The notes under the pieces: generated by a model
Seen by the model: only the letters and a program-made list of their open reading frames with translations
Database searches by the model: none
Told to the model about the DNA's origin: nothing
In this document: piece by piece, positions 25,301 through 34,374 of the stretch
Position numbering within the stretch: position 1 is the stretch's first letter
Layout: every line of letters begins with the position of its first letter
Source of the DNA: Litorimonas sp947503715
Lineage (GTDB): Bacteria > Pseudomonadota > Alphaproteobacteria > Caulobacterales > Maricaulaceae
Reading direction: 5' to 3'
Length of the DNA stretch: 64,000 nt
NCBI RefSeq assembly: GCF_050271975.1
Contig: NZ_CP189850.1
Span: forward strand, 3,054,131 to 3,118,130
Program-made: the position numbers and the translations under genes

Positions 25301-25527
25301 CCCTCAACACCGGCAATGCGGTCTTCGATGATTTGGGTGATCCGGGTTTCAACGACCGAAGCGGATGCGCCGGCATAGCGCGTATCAATTGACACAATCG
25401 GCGCATCAATATCCGGATATTCGCGCAAGGACAGACGATCAAAGGCAATCACCCCAAAAATGATGAGGATCAGGGCAATAACGGATGCAAAGACCGGCCG
25501 TTTGACGGCTGTATCAGAGAGCAACAT
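22348..25527 (-). CDS. RND multidrug efflux transporter, HAE1/AcrB type (1059 aa)
   Basis: The inner-membrane proton-driven pump of a tripartite efflux complex. It has the N-terminal membrane helix FASVIALILIIFGVIAF, two large periplasmic loops, and the TM4 proton-relay pair in AIGLVVDDAIVVLENIVRRI (about residue 400). A second membrane block near 860-1030 includes IGLIMLIGLAAKNGILIVEF. The length is typical. It follows its adaptor gene by 2 nt. The C-terminus lies beside the element 2 att site but is complete, ending GGLLPAE. The substrate range cannot be deduced. Confidence 0.93.
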   Translation of the reverse strand: MLLSDTAVKRPVFASVIALILIIFGVIAFDRLSLREYPDIDAPIVSIDTRYAGASASVVETRITQIIEDRIAGVEGIRFINSTSSDGRSRISVEFGIDQDIDVAANDIRDRISGVLDNLPEEADPPEVEKADSNDDVIIWLNLASDSMTVPELSDYADRYLVDRFSALDGVARVRVGGSRDYALRVWIDRRKLAARNLTVADIEGALRSENIEAPAGNLESNQRIYTMRLNRAFQTADDFAGLVIAEGDDGFLVRLGDIARVERGTEEDRNMFRGNGVPMVGLGIVKQSTANTVDVAQSARDLADRLNETLPEGIVIARSFDSSVFISASIREVYTTLGIAVVLVTLVIFLFLGSLRATIIPAITVPISITATFIILFALGLSINLLTLLALVLAIGLVVDDAIVVLENIVRRINAYDETPLVAAYRGTRQVGFAVVATTLVLVAVFVPITFLQGDIGRLFREFALTIAAAVVFSSLLALTLTPMLASKLIKMKNRDKPTLLSALPRAVDRLFEHVLKGYGWVIDRLIKRPILVGLVLVGLLGGAVYGVNNIQQEYVPIEDRGGFFVAVRGPEGASYSYMERYMDEIERRLLPYTESQDGNPPEMTRLLIRAPGFGGNSYNGGFVIVVLNDWSARRPADEIISEINRGLSDLPGIRAFARMRQGLGGGTGKPVQFVLGGPSYETLTEWRDIFVEALETNNPGLVDIDWDYKETQPQYRIDINYDRAADLGVTVDDIGRTLQTMLGSRRVTTYIDKGEEYDIILEGLRNEQNNANDVSNIYVRSDRSGRLIPLSNLVTILPSADSASLNRYNRVRAITIEAGLADGAALGDVLDAMQKTAREVLPQEATIDFKGQSLDFKTSGSSIIFVFGTGLVIVFLVLAAQFESYRHPVIIILTVPATIAGGLLGLWLTGNSLNIYTQIGLIMLIGLAAKNGILIVEFANQLRDEGVEFAEAIKESAMTRFRPIVMTGLTTAAGAVPLLISSGAGSETRAAIGVVILFGVIAAALVCVLFVPTAYALLARGTGSPKDVARRLEAEAKQSRLQDDGATEGKGGLLPAE

Positions 25528-25529
25528 AT

Positions 25530-26690
25530 TTAGGGTCTCTGCGCCGCATCAGCCATAATTCCAGTTGATCGGGATATATTCGTACCGCCTGAAACACGCA
25601 CCTCACCGGCCTTTGTCGGCAAAAGTATGGATTTACTTTCTACTTTCACTTCCGCGCCGTCGCGAATGCGGATCACGCCTTCCGTAATAATCCGGTCACC
25701 AGGATTTAAACCTGACTTCACTTCGATATAGCCGTTTTCTGCCGCCCCAAGCTCAACATCGAGCCGTTGCGCCGTGAGTGTACCATCTGCATCATTGAGT
25801 CTGTAGACATAGGTTTTTGGGCCAATGGGCTGCACGGCCTCTTCTGGTATAGATAGGCTCTTGCGCGGGTTTGCGATTAAGATGACCTCCATAAACATAC
25901 CGGACATCAAAACTCTATCAGGATTAGGAAGTGTCGCACGAACGGTCACAGATCGCGTGATAGGATCAATCACATTATCCAAAGTCGCAATCTCACCATC
26001 AAAAGCCATATCGGGCAAGTCATCCGTCCGCGCGGAGACTTTCGTTCCCGGTTTTAACGATCTCAAAAATGTTGACGGGACCGAAAATTCCAAATTCATT
26101 TCACTGTCATCGATTAAACGCGCGACGGTATCACCCGGCCTGACAAAGGATCCGACACTGACCTGTCGAAACCCGAGAACACCATCGAAAGGTGCAACAA
26201 GTACCCTATCCTTCTGACGGGATTGCACGGCTCTTAATTGCGCACTCGCAGACTCAACCGCACGTCTGGCTTCATCCAGTTCCGCTTTTGAAACCGCGTT
26301 GCGATTCGCCAGTCTTTCAACCCGCTCAAGTTGTTTGATGGCTTCTTCTGAATTGGCTTCCGCTTGTTCGGTGAGCGCTATCTGTTCGCGCTGCGCAAGC
26401 GATAAGAGTGTTTTTCCTTTTCGGACACGCTGGCCATCATCAAAATATAGTGATTGAACACGATCCGCCGTATTCAACGTGAGATTCACGACTTCATTCG
26501 GTGTGAGTGTGCCCAAGGCCTCTACCCTAATGGCAAATTCACGTTCTGTGACGGGCTCAACAAAAACACTGGCCGGGCCACGCTGCGCTTGCGCAAACTG
26601 CGACAGGCCCAAACACGTGATAAAGACGGCGACGGTGGAAAATATGCGATATGTCATTTTTAGAACTGCTTTTTTTACGTGGCCGGTCAT
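25530..26690 (-). CDS. RND periplasmic adaptor (membrane fusion protein)
   Basis: It links the RND pump to the outer-membrane channel. After a signal peptide (MTYRIFSTVAVFITCLGLSQ, then an AQAQ cleavage region) come the lipoyl half-motifs (SLYFDDGQRVRKGKTLLSLA and APFDGVLGFRQVSVGSFVRP) around a helical hairpin, then beta-barrel and membrane-proximal domains. Three starts are possible: 26708 (overlapping the upstream stop), 26690 (chosen) and 26657 (directly at the signal peptide); none has a strong ribosome site. Confidence 0.88.
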   Translation of the reverse strand: MTGHVKKAVLKMTYRIFSTVAVFITCLGLSQFAQAQRGPASVFVEPVTEREFAIRVEALGTLTPNEVVNLTLNTADRVQSLYFDDGQRVRKGKTLLSLAQREQIALTEQAEANSEEAIKQLERVERLANRNAVSKAELDEARRAVESASAQLRAVQSRQKDRVLVAPFDGVLGFRQVSVGSFVRPGDTVARLIDDSEMNLEFSVPSTFLRSLKPGTKVSARTDDLPDMAFDGEIATLDNVIDPITRSVTVRATLPNPDRVLMSGMFMEVILIANPRKSLSIPEEAVQPIGPKTYVYRLNDADGTLTAQRLDVELGAAENGYIEVKSGLNPGDRIITEGVIRIRDGAEVKVESKSILLPTKAGEVRVSGGTNISRSTGIMADAAQRP

Positions 26691-26701
26691 TTGGAAGGCA
26701 A

Positions 26702-28114
26702 TTACCAAATTCCGCCTAATTCTCTGTACGTTTGAACCGTCAATCTGGTTGTTTGCAAGCGGTTCTCAGCCAGCCGGTCCTCAGCTGCCAATAATGTCCG
26801 TTGTGCGTCCAGAACGTCTAGGAAATCATCAACACCTTCTTCGAAACGCAGCTGCGCTAGCTCTACGGATTGTTTTGCGGACCGCACAGCCAATATCAGA
26901 TTTTCCTGCCTTGTGGCCTCGTTCCGGCGATTGGACAAGGCGGCCTCAACATCGGCAAGAGCTTGCAGGACTGTCTGCTCATAAACAATATAGGCCCGCT
27001 CGGTTTCAGCATCTGCGACAGCGATATCCGCGCGCACACGCGTTAGATCCGGGCCTTCCCAGCGCAAGGCCGGACCGAGACCAAATCCGAGGCTTGAGGC
27101 TTGATCAAACCGGTTACCATTTCCAAAAAGAATGAATATATCCGCATTAAAAATTAGGGTCGGGAATAGGCGTGCTCTCTCCACATCGCTTAAAGCCAAC
27201 CGTCTTGAAATTTCAGTTTCGGCCAAACGTATATCCGGTCGACGCCTCAAAAGGGTTTGCGGCGCATTGACCGTAAAACTCTCTGTTAGGCTCGGAATAT
27301 CACGTTCGGTCTCTTTCAAATCTAGTAAATCTTGGCTCGGCGCGGAGGCAGACGTCCCTGTTAGAACGGCCAGCCGACTCACCGCGCTTTCAATGCCAGC
27401 CTGAAAACGCGGAAGGTCTGCGAGTGTTGTACGGTATTGCGCTTCTGAACGGCTCACATCTAAATCGGTGGCCCGACCGTTCTCAAGACGTAATTTTAGC
27501 AGGTCTAAACTCTGTAACTGCGTCTGAGCATTATCGCGCGCGACAGCCAGTCGGCGCTGCGCCCCCCGCAAATCTATATAGGCCAAAGCTGTTTCGCTGC
27601 TAATGATTACGGCGATATCTCGACGGGCTTGCTCTTCCGCCTCAACAGTGAACGCGGCTGCGCGGATGGCGGACGCAATCCGACCAAAAGCATCATATTC
27701 CCAACTCGCGCCCAGATTACCTGAGGCCGTCGCAATAACAGATCTATTTGGAAAGGCCGCACGCCCAGCGTCCAAATTCGCAGAACTGGACGTCTGAATA
27801 CCCCTTTCCCGCTCTTGCCGTTCCAGCCGCATAGACGCAATCCTGACATTGGCTTGGGCAACCTCAAGCGCTCTATTTTCAGCCAAAGCGGCATTTACCA
27901 GCCTCGTCAGATCGGGATCCCCAAAAGCTTCCCACCAAGAGGTCTCAAACGGCAAAGAAACACCGTCCGCGTTGAAAAAGACTTCCGGAATTTCAGCCGC
28001 TATGGCGAGGGAGGACTCAGGGCTTGGTTTTTCAGGAACAGTGAGACTTGCGCATGCGGACAAAAGAGTTCCCGACACGGACAAAGCATAGACCAATTTA
28101 GAGAAACGTTTCAT
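26702..28114 (-). CDS. Outer-membrane efflux lipoprotein, NodT/TolC family (470 aa)
   Basis: The exit duct of the efflux system. A lipoprotein signal ends in LLSAC (Cys21). Two repeated TolC-type halves follow: helices ENRALEVAQANVRIASMRLE and later FEEGVDDFLDVLDAQRTLLA, with the typical ending LTVQTYRELGGIW. First gene of the operon with adaptor and pump. An AAGGG ribosome site precedes the ATG. The 175-bp gap upstream (28115-28289) should hold the promoter; no regulator gene is adjacent. Confidence 0.92.
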   Translation of the reverse strand: MKRFSKLVYALSVSGTLLSACASLTVPEKPSPESSLAIAAEIPEVFFNADGVSLPFETSWWEAFGDPDLTRLVNAALAENRALEVAQANVRIASMRLERQERERGIQTSSSANLDAGRAAFPNRSVIATASGNLGASWEYDAFGRIASAIRAAAFTVEAEEQARRDIAVIISSETALAYIDLRGAQRRLAVARDNAQTQLQSLDLLKLRLENGRATDLDVSRSEAQYRTTLADLPRFQAGIESAVSRLAVLTGTSASAPSQDLLDLKETERDIPSLTESFTVNAPQTLLRRRPDIRLAETEISRRLALSDVERARLFPTLIFNADIFILFGNGNRFDQASSLGFGLGPALRWEGPDLTRVRADIAVADAETERAYIVYEQTVLQALADVEAALSNRRNEATRQENLILAVRSAKQSVELAQLRFEEGVDDFLDVLDAQRTLLAAEDRLAENRLQTTRLTVQTYRELGGIW

Positions 28115-28289
28115 TTGAGATTGCCCTTAAAGGAATGCACTACTTACGTCTCAAAAAACTATTTGTGCAGGAATAATATAAACAATTGACCTCAATCAAA
28201 CCTTGGACTCACAAGTGGTTTTGACTTCGGATGCAAATCTCAGAGACAGTGTTGCGAAAATACCACGAGACAAAATCAAGTGTCAGACT

Positions 28290-29567
28290 TTAGTGGCTTA
28301 ATCCTCCTGCTTTGCCGTCCCGTACAATTTCGGGATCGAAGGTTGGGATTATCCGTACGGCCTCATCCGCATCGAAACGCTCATCTTTAAAGATTTTGGG
28401 ATAATGCCACGCGCGTAAATTTGCGTGAAAATCTCGAACATCCTGCTCATAAGCTATGGCAGCCTGCATATCTGTCTCGGCTAAGTTTTCCATCACCCGT
28501 TGAAGAAGTGTCGCGGGAGACACGACGCTGGACAAACAGGCCATTTCATCGCGGCGGGCCTGTCCTTCGCGGTAAGCTTGGCTGAGATCTTCAGCTGTTT
28601 GATCACCCACTTGTTGGAATGCATAATACCATTTCCACTCAAAGGCCTCCTTGTCCCAACTTGTGTAATCTTTCCAATCAGGATGACGCTCGAGAAATGG
28701 TGTATACGTATCGGCTCGAGGAAGGTCCCAGGCATCATTGACGGCTTCGCGCTGCGTCAGAACGATTTCACCCCCATCAGGAAGGTGAACCGCGCGACTG
28801 ATTGCTTCCGTCAGCGTTGCCGGAATGACGGCGCAGGTGAGCAACCAAACACCGAGCATAATGGTCAAATTATAAGCGCCCGTCCGTTTTGCTGGCGTTA
28901 GCCAAAGCGTCAAAGCCGTCCAAAAAATGAGGTAAAGGCAGACGGCCAAAACGCAGAGCACGAGGGTCCCTATTGACGCCCCGGACACTAACCCGCCAAG
29001 AATGACGGGCAAACACAGCACGATTGATAGAGCGGCAACCCGTAAGGCTGCCCGCAGACGCCAGAGTGTTTGCGGATTACCCGCACTGGCTTCGATCAAC
29101 CGCAATCTTCCCGCCACCTGCTCTCCGGATCTTAGATCAAATAAGAGCAGGATGACGAGTAAGGGTGCAATCAAACTCGCAACAAAAGCGAAATCAAATC
29201 GACCAATCAAGGCAAAGTCAGGATTATTGGCATCGGTCTCATAGATTTGCCCCTCCAGCGCCAACATCCGAATACGATGTTTCCATGGATTCACATCCCT
29301 CTGTCCGATAGCCGCATAGGCAAAATCGGATGGGGGATCATAGGTGATGTGAAAGGTATAATAGGCCGCAGAGCCCCAGTCAGATTGATCGGAAAGTGCA
29401 ACTTCCCGCTCAATCTGATCCAGCTGTTTAAGCTCCGCAATTTCGGCGCGCTGCTGGCGAACCTCGTTCACCCCAAGTATCACAGCCGCGAGGGAAAATA
29501 GAAAAGCCAGCGTGAGCCAAACCCAAACGGCTTTATCGCGGAACATAAATTTTAATTCGCGCATCAT
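28290..29567 (-). CDS. ABC-2 type permease, DUF3526-like (425 aa)
   Basis: An integral membrane subunit with an N-terminal helix (VWVWLTLAFLFSLAAVILGV), a long extracytoplasmic loop, and a five-helix cluster at about 140-255 (ASLIAPLLVILLLF, LSIVLCLPVILGGLVSG and others). A large C-terminal soluble part follows. This is the pattern of the DUF3526 ABC-2 permeases. It overlaps the preceding permease gene by 4 bp, so both likely form a heterodimer with the ATPase. No C-terminal membrane helix is evident, which is unusual compared with its partner. Confidence 0.8.
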   Translation of the reverse strand: MMRELKFMFRDKAVWVWLTLAFLFSLAAVILGVNEVRQQRAEIAELKQLDQIEREVALSDQSDWGSAAYYTFHITYDPPSDFAYAAIGQRDVNPWKHRIRMLALEGQIYETDANNPDFALIGRFDFAFVASLIAPLLVILLLFDLRSGEQVAGRLRLIEASAGNPQTLWRLRAALRVAALSIVLCLPVILGGLVSGASIGTLVLCVLAVCLYLIFWTALTLWLTPAKRTGAYNLTIMLGVWLLTCAVIPATLTEAISRAVHLPDGGEIVLTQREAVNDAWDLPRADTYTPFLERHPDWKDYTSWDKEAFEWKWYYAFQQVGDQTAEDLSQAYREGQARRDEMACLSSVVSPATLLQRVMENLAETDMQAAIAYEQDVRDFHANLRAWHYPKIFKDERFDADEAVRIIPTFDPEIVRDGKAGGLSH

Positions 29568-31000
29568 GGTGTGAGCCTCCGTGCCGCTATAAGCCCTAAG
29601 CCAAGTAAACCCATAAACCAGAGGGTCAAAGCCATGAGCATGGACATGGCCCTATCCAAGCGCGTTTGCGCAGCATCGGGCGCAAAACGGAAGTTATTTA
29701 ATACCTTCCAATTCTCCGAGTCGATACGTGCATTTTTCCATCCCTCTTCACCATTATTACGATTAATATCATCCTCATAGGATAGGTCTTCGATATGGGC
29801 TTTATTCAACCCTTGGACAAAATCAAACCGGACCGCCTCTGCCTCGCGGAGGAAACGATGATGCGTTTCAAGATCCGTCCCGGCGAGATGACGAGAGGCA
29901 GCAGCAACGGCAATGTAAGGCGAAATCCAACCATATGCGGACAGATGAGCCGCTTGGTCCCGTTCCCGCTCCATACGTTTTTCCGCATAGGCATTCAGCG
30001 TTTCCGTCAGTTTGGTTTCACTTTCCGAGGCGACCATACCGCGGAAATTTATGGGAAGCTCATCAACAGTCTCAACATCATATTGCGCGAGCAGGTTTGC
30101 CCGCAATTTAGCAAAAGCTGGATCCGCTGCGTTGTGACCATCTCCCAGCTTTCTGAGGTCTTCATTCATACGCATATCTGTCAGAATTTTACCTTCCGTC
30201 GGCAAAGCTGCACTAGCTGAGGTTACACCAATTCTTGGAATGACGAGAACTGTTATCACCCAGAGGGCGGATAAAACGCCCAATGCCAAACCGCGTGAGC
30301 GGGTTGCAAGAGAGACCAGAAGGGTCAAGGCCGCCCAGACCCCCAGATAGAGTAAAGTCCCTGTATAGAGGGCTAGGCTAGCCAAAAGACTTTCACCGAA
30401 AAACGTTGCAGCGATGGCGGAGAATAAAGCGGGCAGCGATAGCGCTGCGATCAATACGCCTAAGGCTAGTAATTTACCACGGTAAAGCCTTGAACCGGAC
30501 ACCCCTTGTGACAAGAGCGGCCCCAATGTTCGGGCCTCACGCTCACGCAAAATGACCCCATGCCCCAGCGCAATAATAAGCAATGGGAGGAAGAGATGAT
30601 ACAGCTTTGCGGGTGTTAGAGCGCCAAAGCCACCTGTACGCGCTTCTGCGCGCGCATCAGCAAACATCGCTGAATTTTGTCTGTGACCCTCTAGGAAAAG
30701 GGACTGCCCGGTGACGGCATCCACGCCGGGATCAAACATGGCGAGCGGTGGCGGAGCGCGGAAAACGTAATGTCCGTAATGTACCATACGATGCGGATGG
30801 CGGTCCGGCTGATTGAGGAATGTCTCTTCAGCCTGTTCCTGTTGATGAAGCCGTTCATGACGGGCTTCCTGCGCATCTAGCATTGTAAATGCGGTCGTAA
30901 ATAGAAGTAGAACGGTGAAGACGATTAAGCTGAGTACGGCGAGGCGCGAGCGCAGCCATTGCCGCCATTCTTCTTTTGCGATGCGGAGTGAACTGCTCAT
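29564..31000 (-). CDS. ABC-2 type permease, DUF3526-like (478 aa)
   Basis: The second membrane subunit: N-terminal helix (RLAVLSLIVFTVLLLFTTAF), a periplasmic loop, helices at about 150-260 (ALYTGTLLYLGVWAALTLLV), then a long soluble region and a final helix LMALTLWFMGLLGLGLIA. A phrase ILREREARTLGPLLSQGVSG resembles the coupling segment that contacts the ATPase. It overlaps the ATPase gene by 4 bp and its partner by 4 bp. Confidence 0.82.
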   Translation of the reverse strand: MSSSLRIAKEEWRQWLRSRLAVLSLIVFTVLLLFTTAFTMLDAQEARHERLHQQEQAEETFLNQPDRHPHRMVHYGHYVFRAPPPLAMFDPGVDAVTGQSLFLEGHRQNSAMFADARAEARTGGFGALTPAKLYHLFLPLLIIALGHGVILREREARTLGPLLSQGVSGSRLYRGKLLALGVLIAALSLPALFSAIAATFFGESLLASLALYTGTLLYLGVWAALTLLVSLATRSRGLALGVLSALWVITVLVIPRIGVTSASAALPTEGKILTDMRMNEDLRKLGDGHNAADPAFAKLRANLLAQYDVETVDELPINFRGMVASESETKLTETLNAYAEKRMERERDQAAHLSAYGWISPYIAVAAASRHLAGTDLETHHRFLREAEAVRFDFVQGLNKAHIEDLSYEDDINRNNGEEGWKNARIDSENWKVLNNFRFAPDAAQTRLDRAMSMLMALTLWFMGLLGLGLIAARRLTP

Positions 31001-31713
31001 GCTACAGCCCTTTTTGCAAAGGCCGCATGGACGCGGTCCGTGTCAATCCGCTGTCCGGTCTCTGCATCGAAACTTCCGACGAGTTGCCCGCGCCGCAAAA
31101 GGCCAATGCGGTCTGCGACCTGACAGGCCCCGTAAACATCATGGGTCACCATGAGGATCGTTTTGCCCTGCCCCGCCAGTTTCCGCACCAAGGCATTAAA
31201 CTCATCAATAGCAATCGGGTCGAGACCGGAGGTGGGTTCGTCAAGCAATAAAACGGGAGTTTCCCGCAGGATCGCAAGCGCAATCGCCACTTTCTGGCGC
31301 ATGCCCTTGGAATAATTATCCATGTGGCGGGACCGGGCCTCAACTTGAAGTCCGACCTCGTCCAAAACCACATCTAATTCAGCTTTCGGTGTCGTCTTGC
31401 CCGCCAAGTCGAGAAAATATTCAAGATTTTCATAGGCATTAAGATGCGGATAAAGAGTCGCCGCTTCCGGAAGATAGGCAATCTGCTGACGCAACTGTTT
31501 CACATCTTTTGCAACGTCAGAGTCGAGCACATTTACCGCGCCACGTTGCGGAGATAGAAAACCCAATAAAGTTAACAGAGTAGTGGACTTCCCGGCCCCA
31601 TTCCCGCCGAGCAGCGCATACACGCTGCCCCGTTCAACAGAGAAGGAAATGCCTTGCAGGACCTCGGTCCCGTCACGACTGACGAATAGGTCATTGACTT
31701 CGATAGCTGACAT
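30997..31713 (-). CDS. ABC transporter ATPase (238 aa)
   Basis: A complete nucleotide-binding subunit: Walker A GGNGAGKST (36-44), signature YSKGMRQK (134-141), Walker B VLLLDEP (154-160) and the switch His in MVTHDVYG. Size and motif order fit the CcmA/NosF-like single-ATPase family that works with ABC-2 permeases. It is 9 nt after the TonB receptor gene with a GGAGCG ribosome site, so receptor, ATPase and two permeases are one operon. The system could export, or assist transport of, a ligand handled by the receptor. Confidence 0.9.
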   Translation of the reverse strand: MSAIEVNDLFVSRDGTEVLQGISFSVERGSVYALLGGNGAGKSTTLLTLLGFLSPQRGAVNVLDSDVAKDVKQLRQQIAYLPEAATLYPHLNAYENLEYFLDLAGKTTPKAELDVVLDEVGLQVEARSRHMDNYSKGMRQKVAIALAILRETPVLLLDEPTSGLDPIAIDEFNALVRKLAGQGKTILMVTHDVYGACQVADRIGLLRRGQLVGSFDAETGQRIDTDRVHAAFAKRAVA

Positions 31714-31722
31714 AAAACGCTC

Positions 31723-33924
31723 CTAAAAATTATACGCGGCGGTGATCCGGAAACGACGCGGCGCACCCGGTTCAACCCACACATTGGCAAAGGAATTCGT
31801 GTAGAAAGTTTCATCGAAGATATTATCAACATCCAAACGGAGTGAAATATTTTCAACGGGTTCGATTTCTGCAAAGGCCCGCACAGTTGTATAATCCGGC
31901 AATTCGAAGTCCGACCCCACAAAACCATTTCGGTCGCCCACATAAAGCAAGCCTCCGCCAAGTTGCGCCTGGATAGCACCGAGATCGAAATTCTTGGCGG
32001 CCTGCACGTTAAACTGATGTTTTGGCGTATTGATCAGCGGATCACCCGCATCGATTGTAAATCCAAATCCGTCAGCATCGGCAAAGCTATTTTTAAATTC
32101 CGCATCCGTATAGGCATAGGACACCCAGAGGCTGAGATCGTTTTCGAACTCTACATTGGCATCAAATTCCACGCCTGTACTTGCGGCCTCACCTGCCGGA
32201 ATGGAGAAGAAACCAACTGCGGTCGCTTCGGGTCTATCATCATTGACGAGGAAATTATCCTGATTGACTTGGAAAACCGTCAAACTCACCGAACCGTTTA
32301 CTGTGTCGAAAAATTGACCGAGTTCGGCTTTTACGCCGCCCTCCAGTGAATCTGTTAAATTCGGGTCAAATTGATCACCTTGGAAATCAACACCCGTCTG
32401 CTGACGGAAACCTTCTCCGTAGGACGCATAAAGGCTCACCCCTTCATTGACACGATAGACCACCCCAACCTGTGGAGAGAACCGGGTATCGGATGTTGTG
32501 CGTGTCGCGTTAGGATCCACAAGGTTATTGGTAATGTCCTGCTCAAAATCACTAAAGCGGCCACCGATCCGGACCTGGAGTTGATCGGTAATATCAATCT
32601 GGTCCTGAATATAGAGACCAAAACCGCTCAGCACTTCATTTCGATTCGTATTCGCGCCTGCATCAGGGGCGAGGTTCAAGCCGTAAACGGGATTATTGAT
32701 ATCCAGCAAGAGGAACCGGCCAAGCTCTGCCGGAGTCGCATCCGTGAGTAGGCGACCCTCGCCAAGGAAATCACCGCGCGGGCTGGGGCGTCCCCGGTCG
32801 ATCACAAGTGTATTATCAAACTCATCATAGTCAGCCCCTAAGATCAAACGATGGCGTAAGCCGCCCGTGTTGAACTCACCCGCCAACTCACCGCGAAGGA
32901 CGACATAATCTGACTCAAAATCACGCGAACGGAAGAAACGCGAAACGAATTGACCACCTTCATCGTCCCGGAAGAAGGTTTGACGCGATCCGAATTGTGG
33001 CTCAAACGCGTCCCCTTCCAAGCTCGTCTCACGGTAACCCGCGCCCGTGAGTAGGCTCCAATTCTCATTGAGGTCAAATTCGACTTCCAGCTGATGGCCT
33101 AAAACCTGCGTCTCAATTGGAACATTCTCGCCAACAAAAAAATCGCGCGGCGAGAATCCAAATTCCTCGGAAAAGACGACGCCACGATCAAAAGGAAGCT
33201 CTTGTTCCGTATATTCCAATTCATAAGTCACCGTCGCAGCGTCATTTAGGTTGAGTGTCACAGACGGGTAAAAACCCAACTTTTCCGTCTCAACATCATT
33301 GCGAAAACTCTCGGCATCTTCATAGAAACCGACCAAACGGAAACCCAAATCGCCCCCGTCTCCGCTGACAAAATGCTGTATATCCGCCTCAGCGCGGTAC
33401 TGTTCCCAGCTCCCCACTGTGCCTTTGATATAACCACCAGATTCGAATTGGGGTCTTTTGGTCACGAGGTTAACAGTTCCGCCGGGCTCGCCTCTGCCAA
33501 ACAAGGCTGACCTTGGACCCTTCAGGACGCTGACCGACTCAATTCCGGCCAAATCGCGGGGCCCGCCAAAGCCGCGCCCGGCGTTAAAGCCGTTGACAAG
33601 AAAACCGCTCGGCAGATTAATATCACCCGCGAAACCGCGAACGGAAAAACTGTTCCACAACCCGCCAAAATTATTTTGGCGCGCGACCGACGCGGATAAG
33701 TCGAGGGCTTCACTCAAGTTGAGCACGCCCGCATTTTCAAGAAGTTCGCTGTCAATAACTTGATCAGCATTCGGGACCTCGAGAGGGTTGAAGTTCCCAA
33801 GATAGGCTTGGCGTGTATCTGTGGCGATGACGACCTCGTCATCAATTTGGGCATTGGCAGATGTAGAAAGCGCAACAACGCAAAGGGCCGTTGAGGCCAA
33901 GCCAGCAAGTTTAAGAGACCGCAT
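31723..33924 (-). CDS. TonB-dependent siderophore-type receptor (733 aa)
   Basis: An outer-membrane energised importer. A signal peptide (LAGLASTALCVVALSTSANA) leads to a TonB box-like EVVIAT, a plug domain with SVRGFAGD and SVLKGPRSALFGRGEPGGTV (the latter typical for siderophore receptors), then a 22-strand barrel ending RRFRITAAYNF. The ATG at 33924 has a GGAGG site 7 nt upstream, better than a TTG four codons earlier. The ligand is unknown. It leads the operon with an ABC-2 system, and a small His/Cys-containing exported protein is encoded just before. Confidence 0.92.
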   Translation of the reverse strand: MRSLKLAGLASTALCVVALSTSANAQIDDEVVIATDTRQAYLGNFNPLEVPNADQVIDSELLENAGVLNLSEALDLSASVARQNNFGGLWNSFSVRGFAGDINLPSGFLVNGFNAGRGFGGPRDLAGIESVSVLKGPRSALFGRGEPGGTVNLVTKRPQFESGGYIKGTVGSWEQYRAEADIQHFVSGDGGDLGFRLVGFYEDAESFRNDVETEKLGFYPSVTLNLNDAATVTYELEYTEQELPFDRGVVFSEEFGFSPRDFFVGENVPIETQVLGHQLEVEFDLNENWSLLTGAGYRETSLEGDAFEPQFGSRQTFFRDDEGGQFVSRFFRSRDFESDYVVLRGELAGEFNTGGLRHRLILGADYDEFDNTLVIDRGRPSPRGDFLGEGRLLTDATPAELGRFLLLDINNPVYGLNLAPDAGANTNRNEVLSGFGLYIQDQIDITDQLQVRIGGRFSDFEQDITNNLVDPNATRTTSDTRFSPQVGVVYRVNEGVSLYASYGEGFRQQTGVDFQGDQFDPNLTDSLEGGVKAELGQFFDTVNGSVSLTVFQVNQDNFLVNDDRPEATAVGFFSIPAGEAASTGVEFDANVEFENDLSLWVSYAYTDAEFKNSFADADGFGFTIDAGDPLINTPKHQFNVQAAKNFDLGAIQAQLGGGLLYVGDRNGFVGSDFELPDYTTVRAFAEIEPVENISLRLDVDNIFDETFYTNSFANVWVEPGAPRRFRITAAYNF

Positions 33925-34026
33925 GGGATCCTCCAATATGATTTTTAATAGAAGTATTTGTCTCTGACGACGTCAGAAAATGGCGAGTTCCAAAACGAAC
34001 TCAGACAATGTCAATTTTAAGCGGCC

Positions 34027-34374
34027 TTAGACAGGCGGGGCACGTGGGGCCGATAACCGCAAATTTGGCGGTTCAAGCGCGGTCTCATCGCTTAAAACAA
34101 GCGTAAACTGCACGGCATTCAGACCATTCAAATCATGGTCCAATGTATTCGCTATTAAAAATTCTGGAAGGGATGGCAGTGGCGGCAGGTCGCGCTCAAG
34201 ATCATCGTCCTGCGAAGAGGCAATACAAGCCACACATACGTTGGGTTCAGGGGTCGTATCTTCCATATGATGAACATGAGAGGCTGACGAGATCTGGACA
34301 CATAGAAACATGGATACGATAAGTAGACTTACCGCCTTCATGAGCGCTCTAGATGTCAAAAACATCAGTTTCAA
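34027..34374 (-). CDS. Small exported protein, DUF2946-like, His/Cys motif (115 aa)
   Basis: Has an N-terminal membrane or signal segment (ALMKAVSLLIVSMFLCVQIS), then HVHH and CVAC that could bind a metal, an acidic Pro-rich middle, and an end PNLRLSAPRAPPV typical of DUF2946-like periplasmic proteins near TonB receptors. It lies 102 bp before the receptor gene in the same direction. A role in metal handling is inferred from the motif and the neighbours. An earlier initiation than the ATG at 34374 is unlikely. Confidence 0.65.
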   Translation of the reverse strand: MKLMFLTSRALMKAVSLLIVSMFLCVQISSASHVHHMEDTTPEPNVCVACIASSQDDDLERDLPPLPSLPEFLIANTLDHDLNGLNAVQFTLVLSDETALEPPNLRLSAPRAPPV

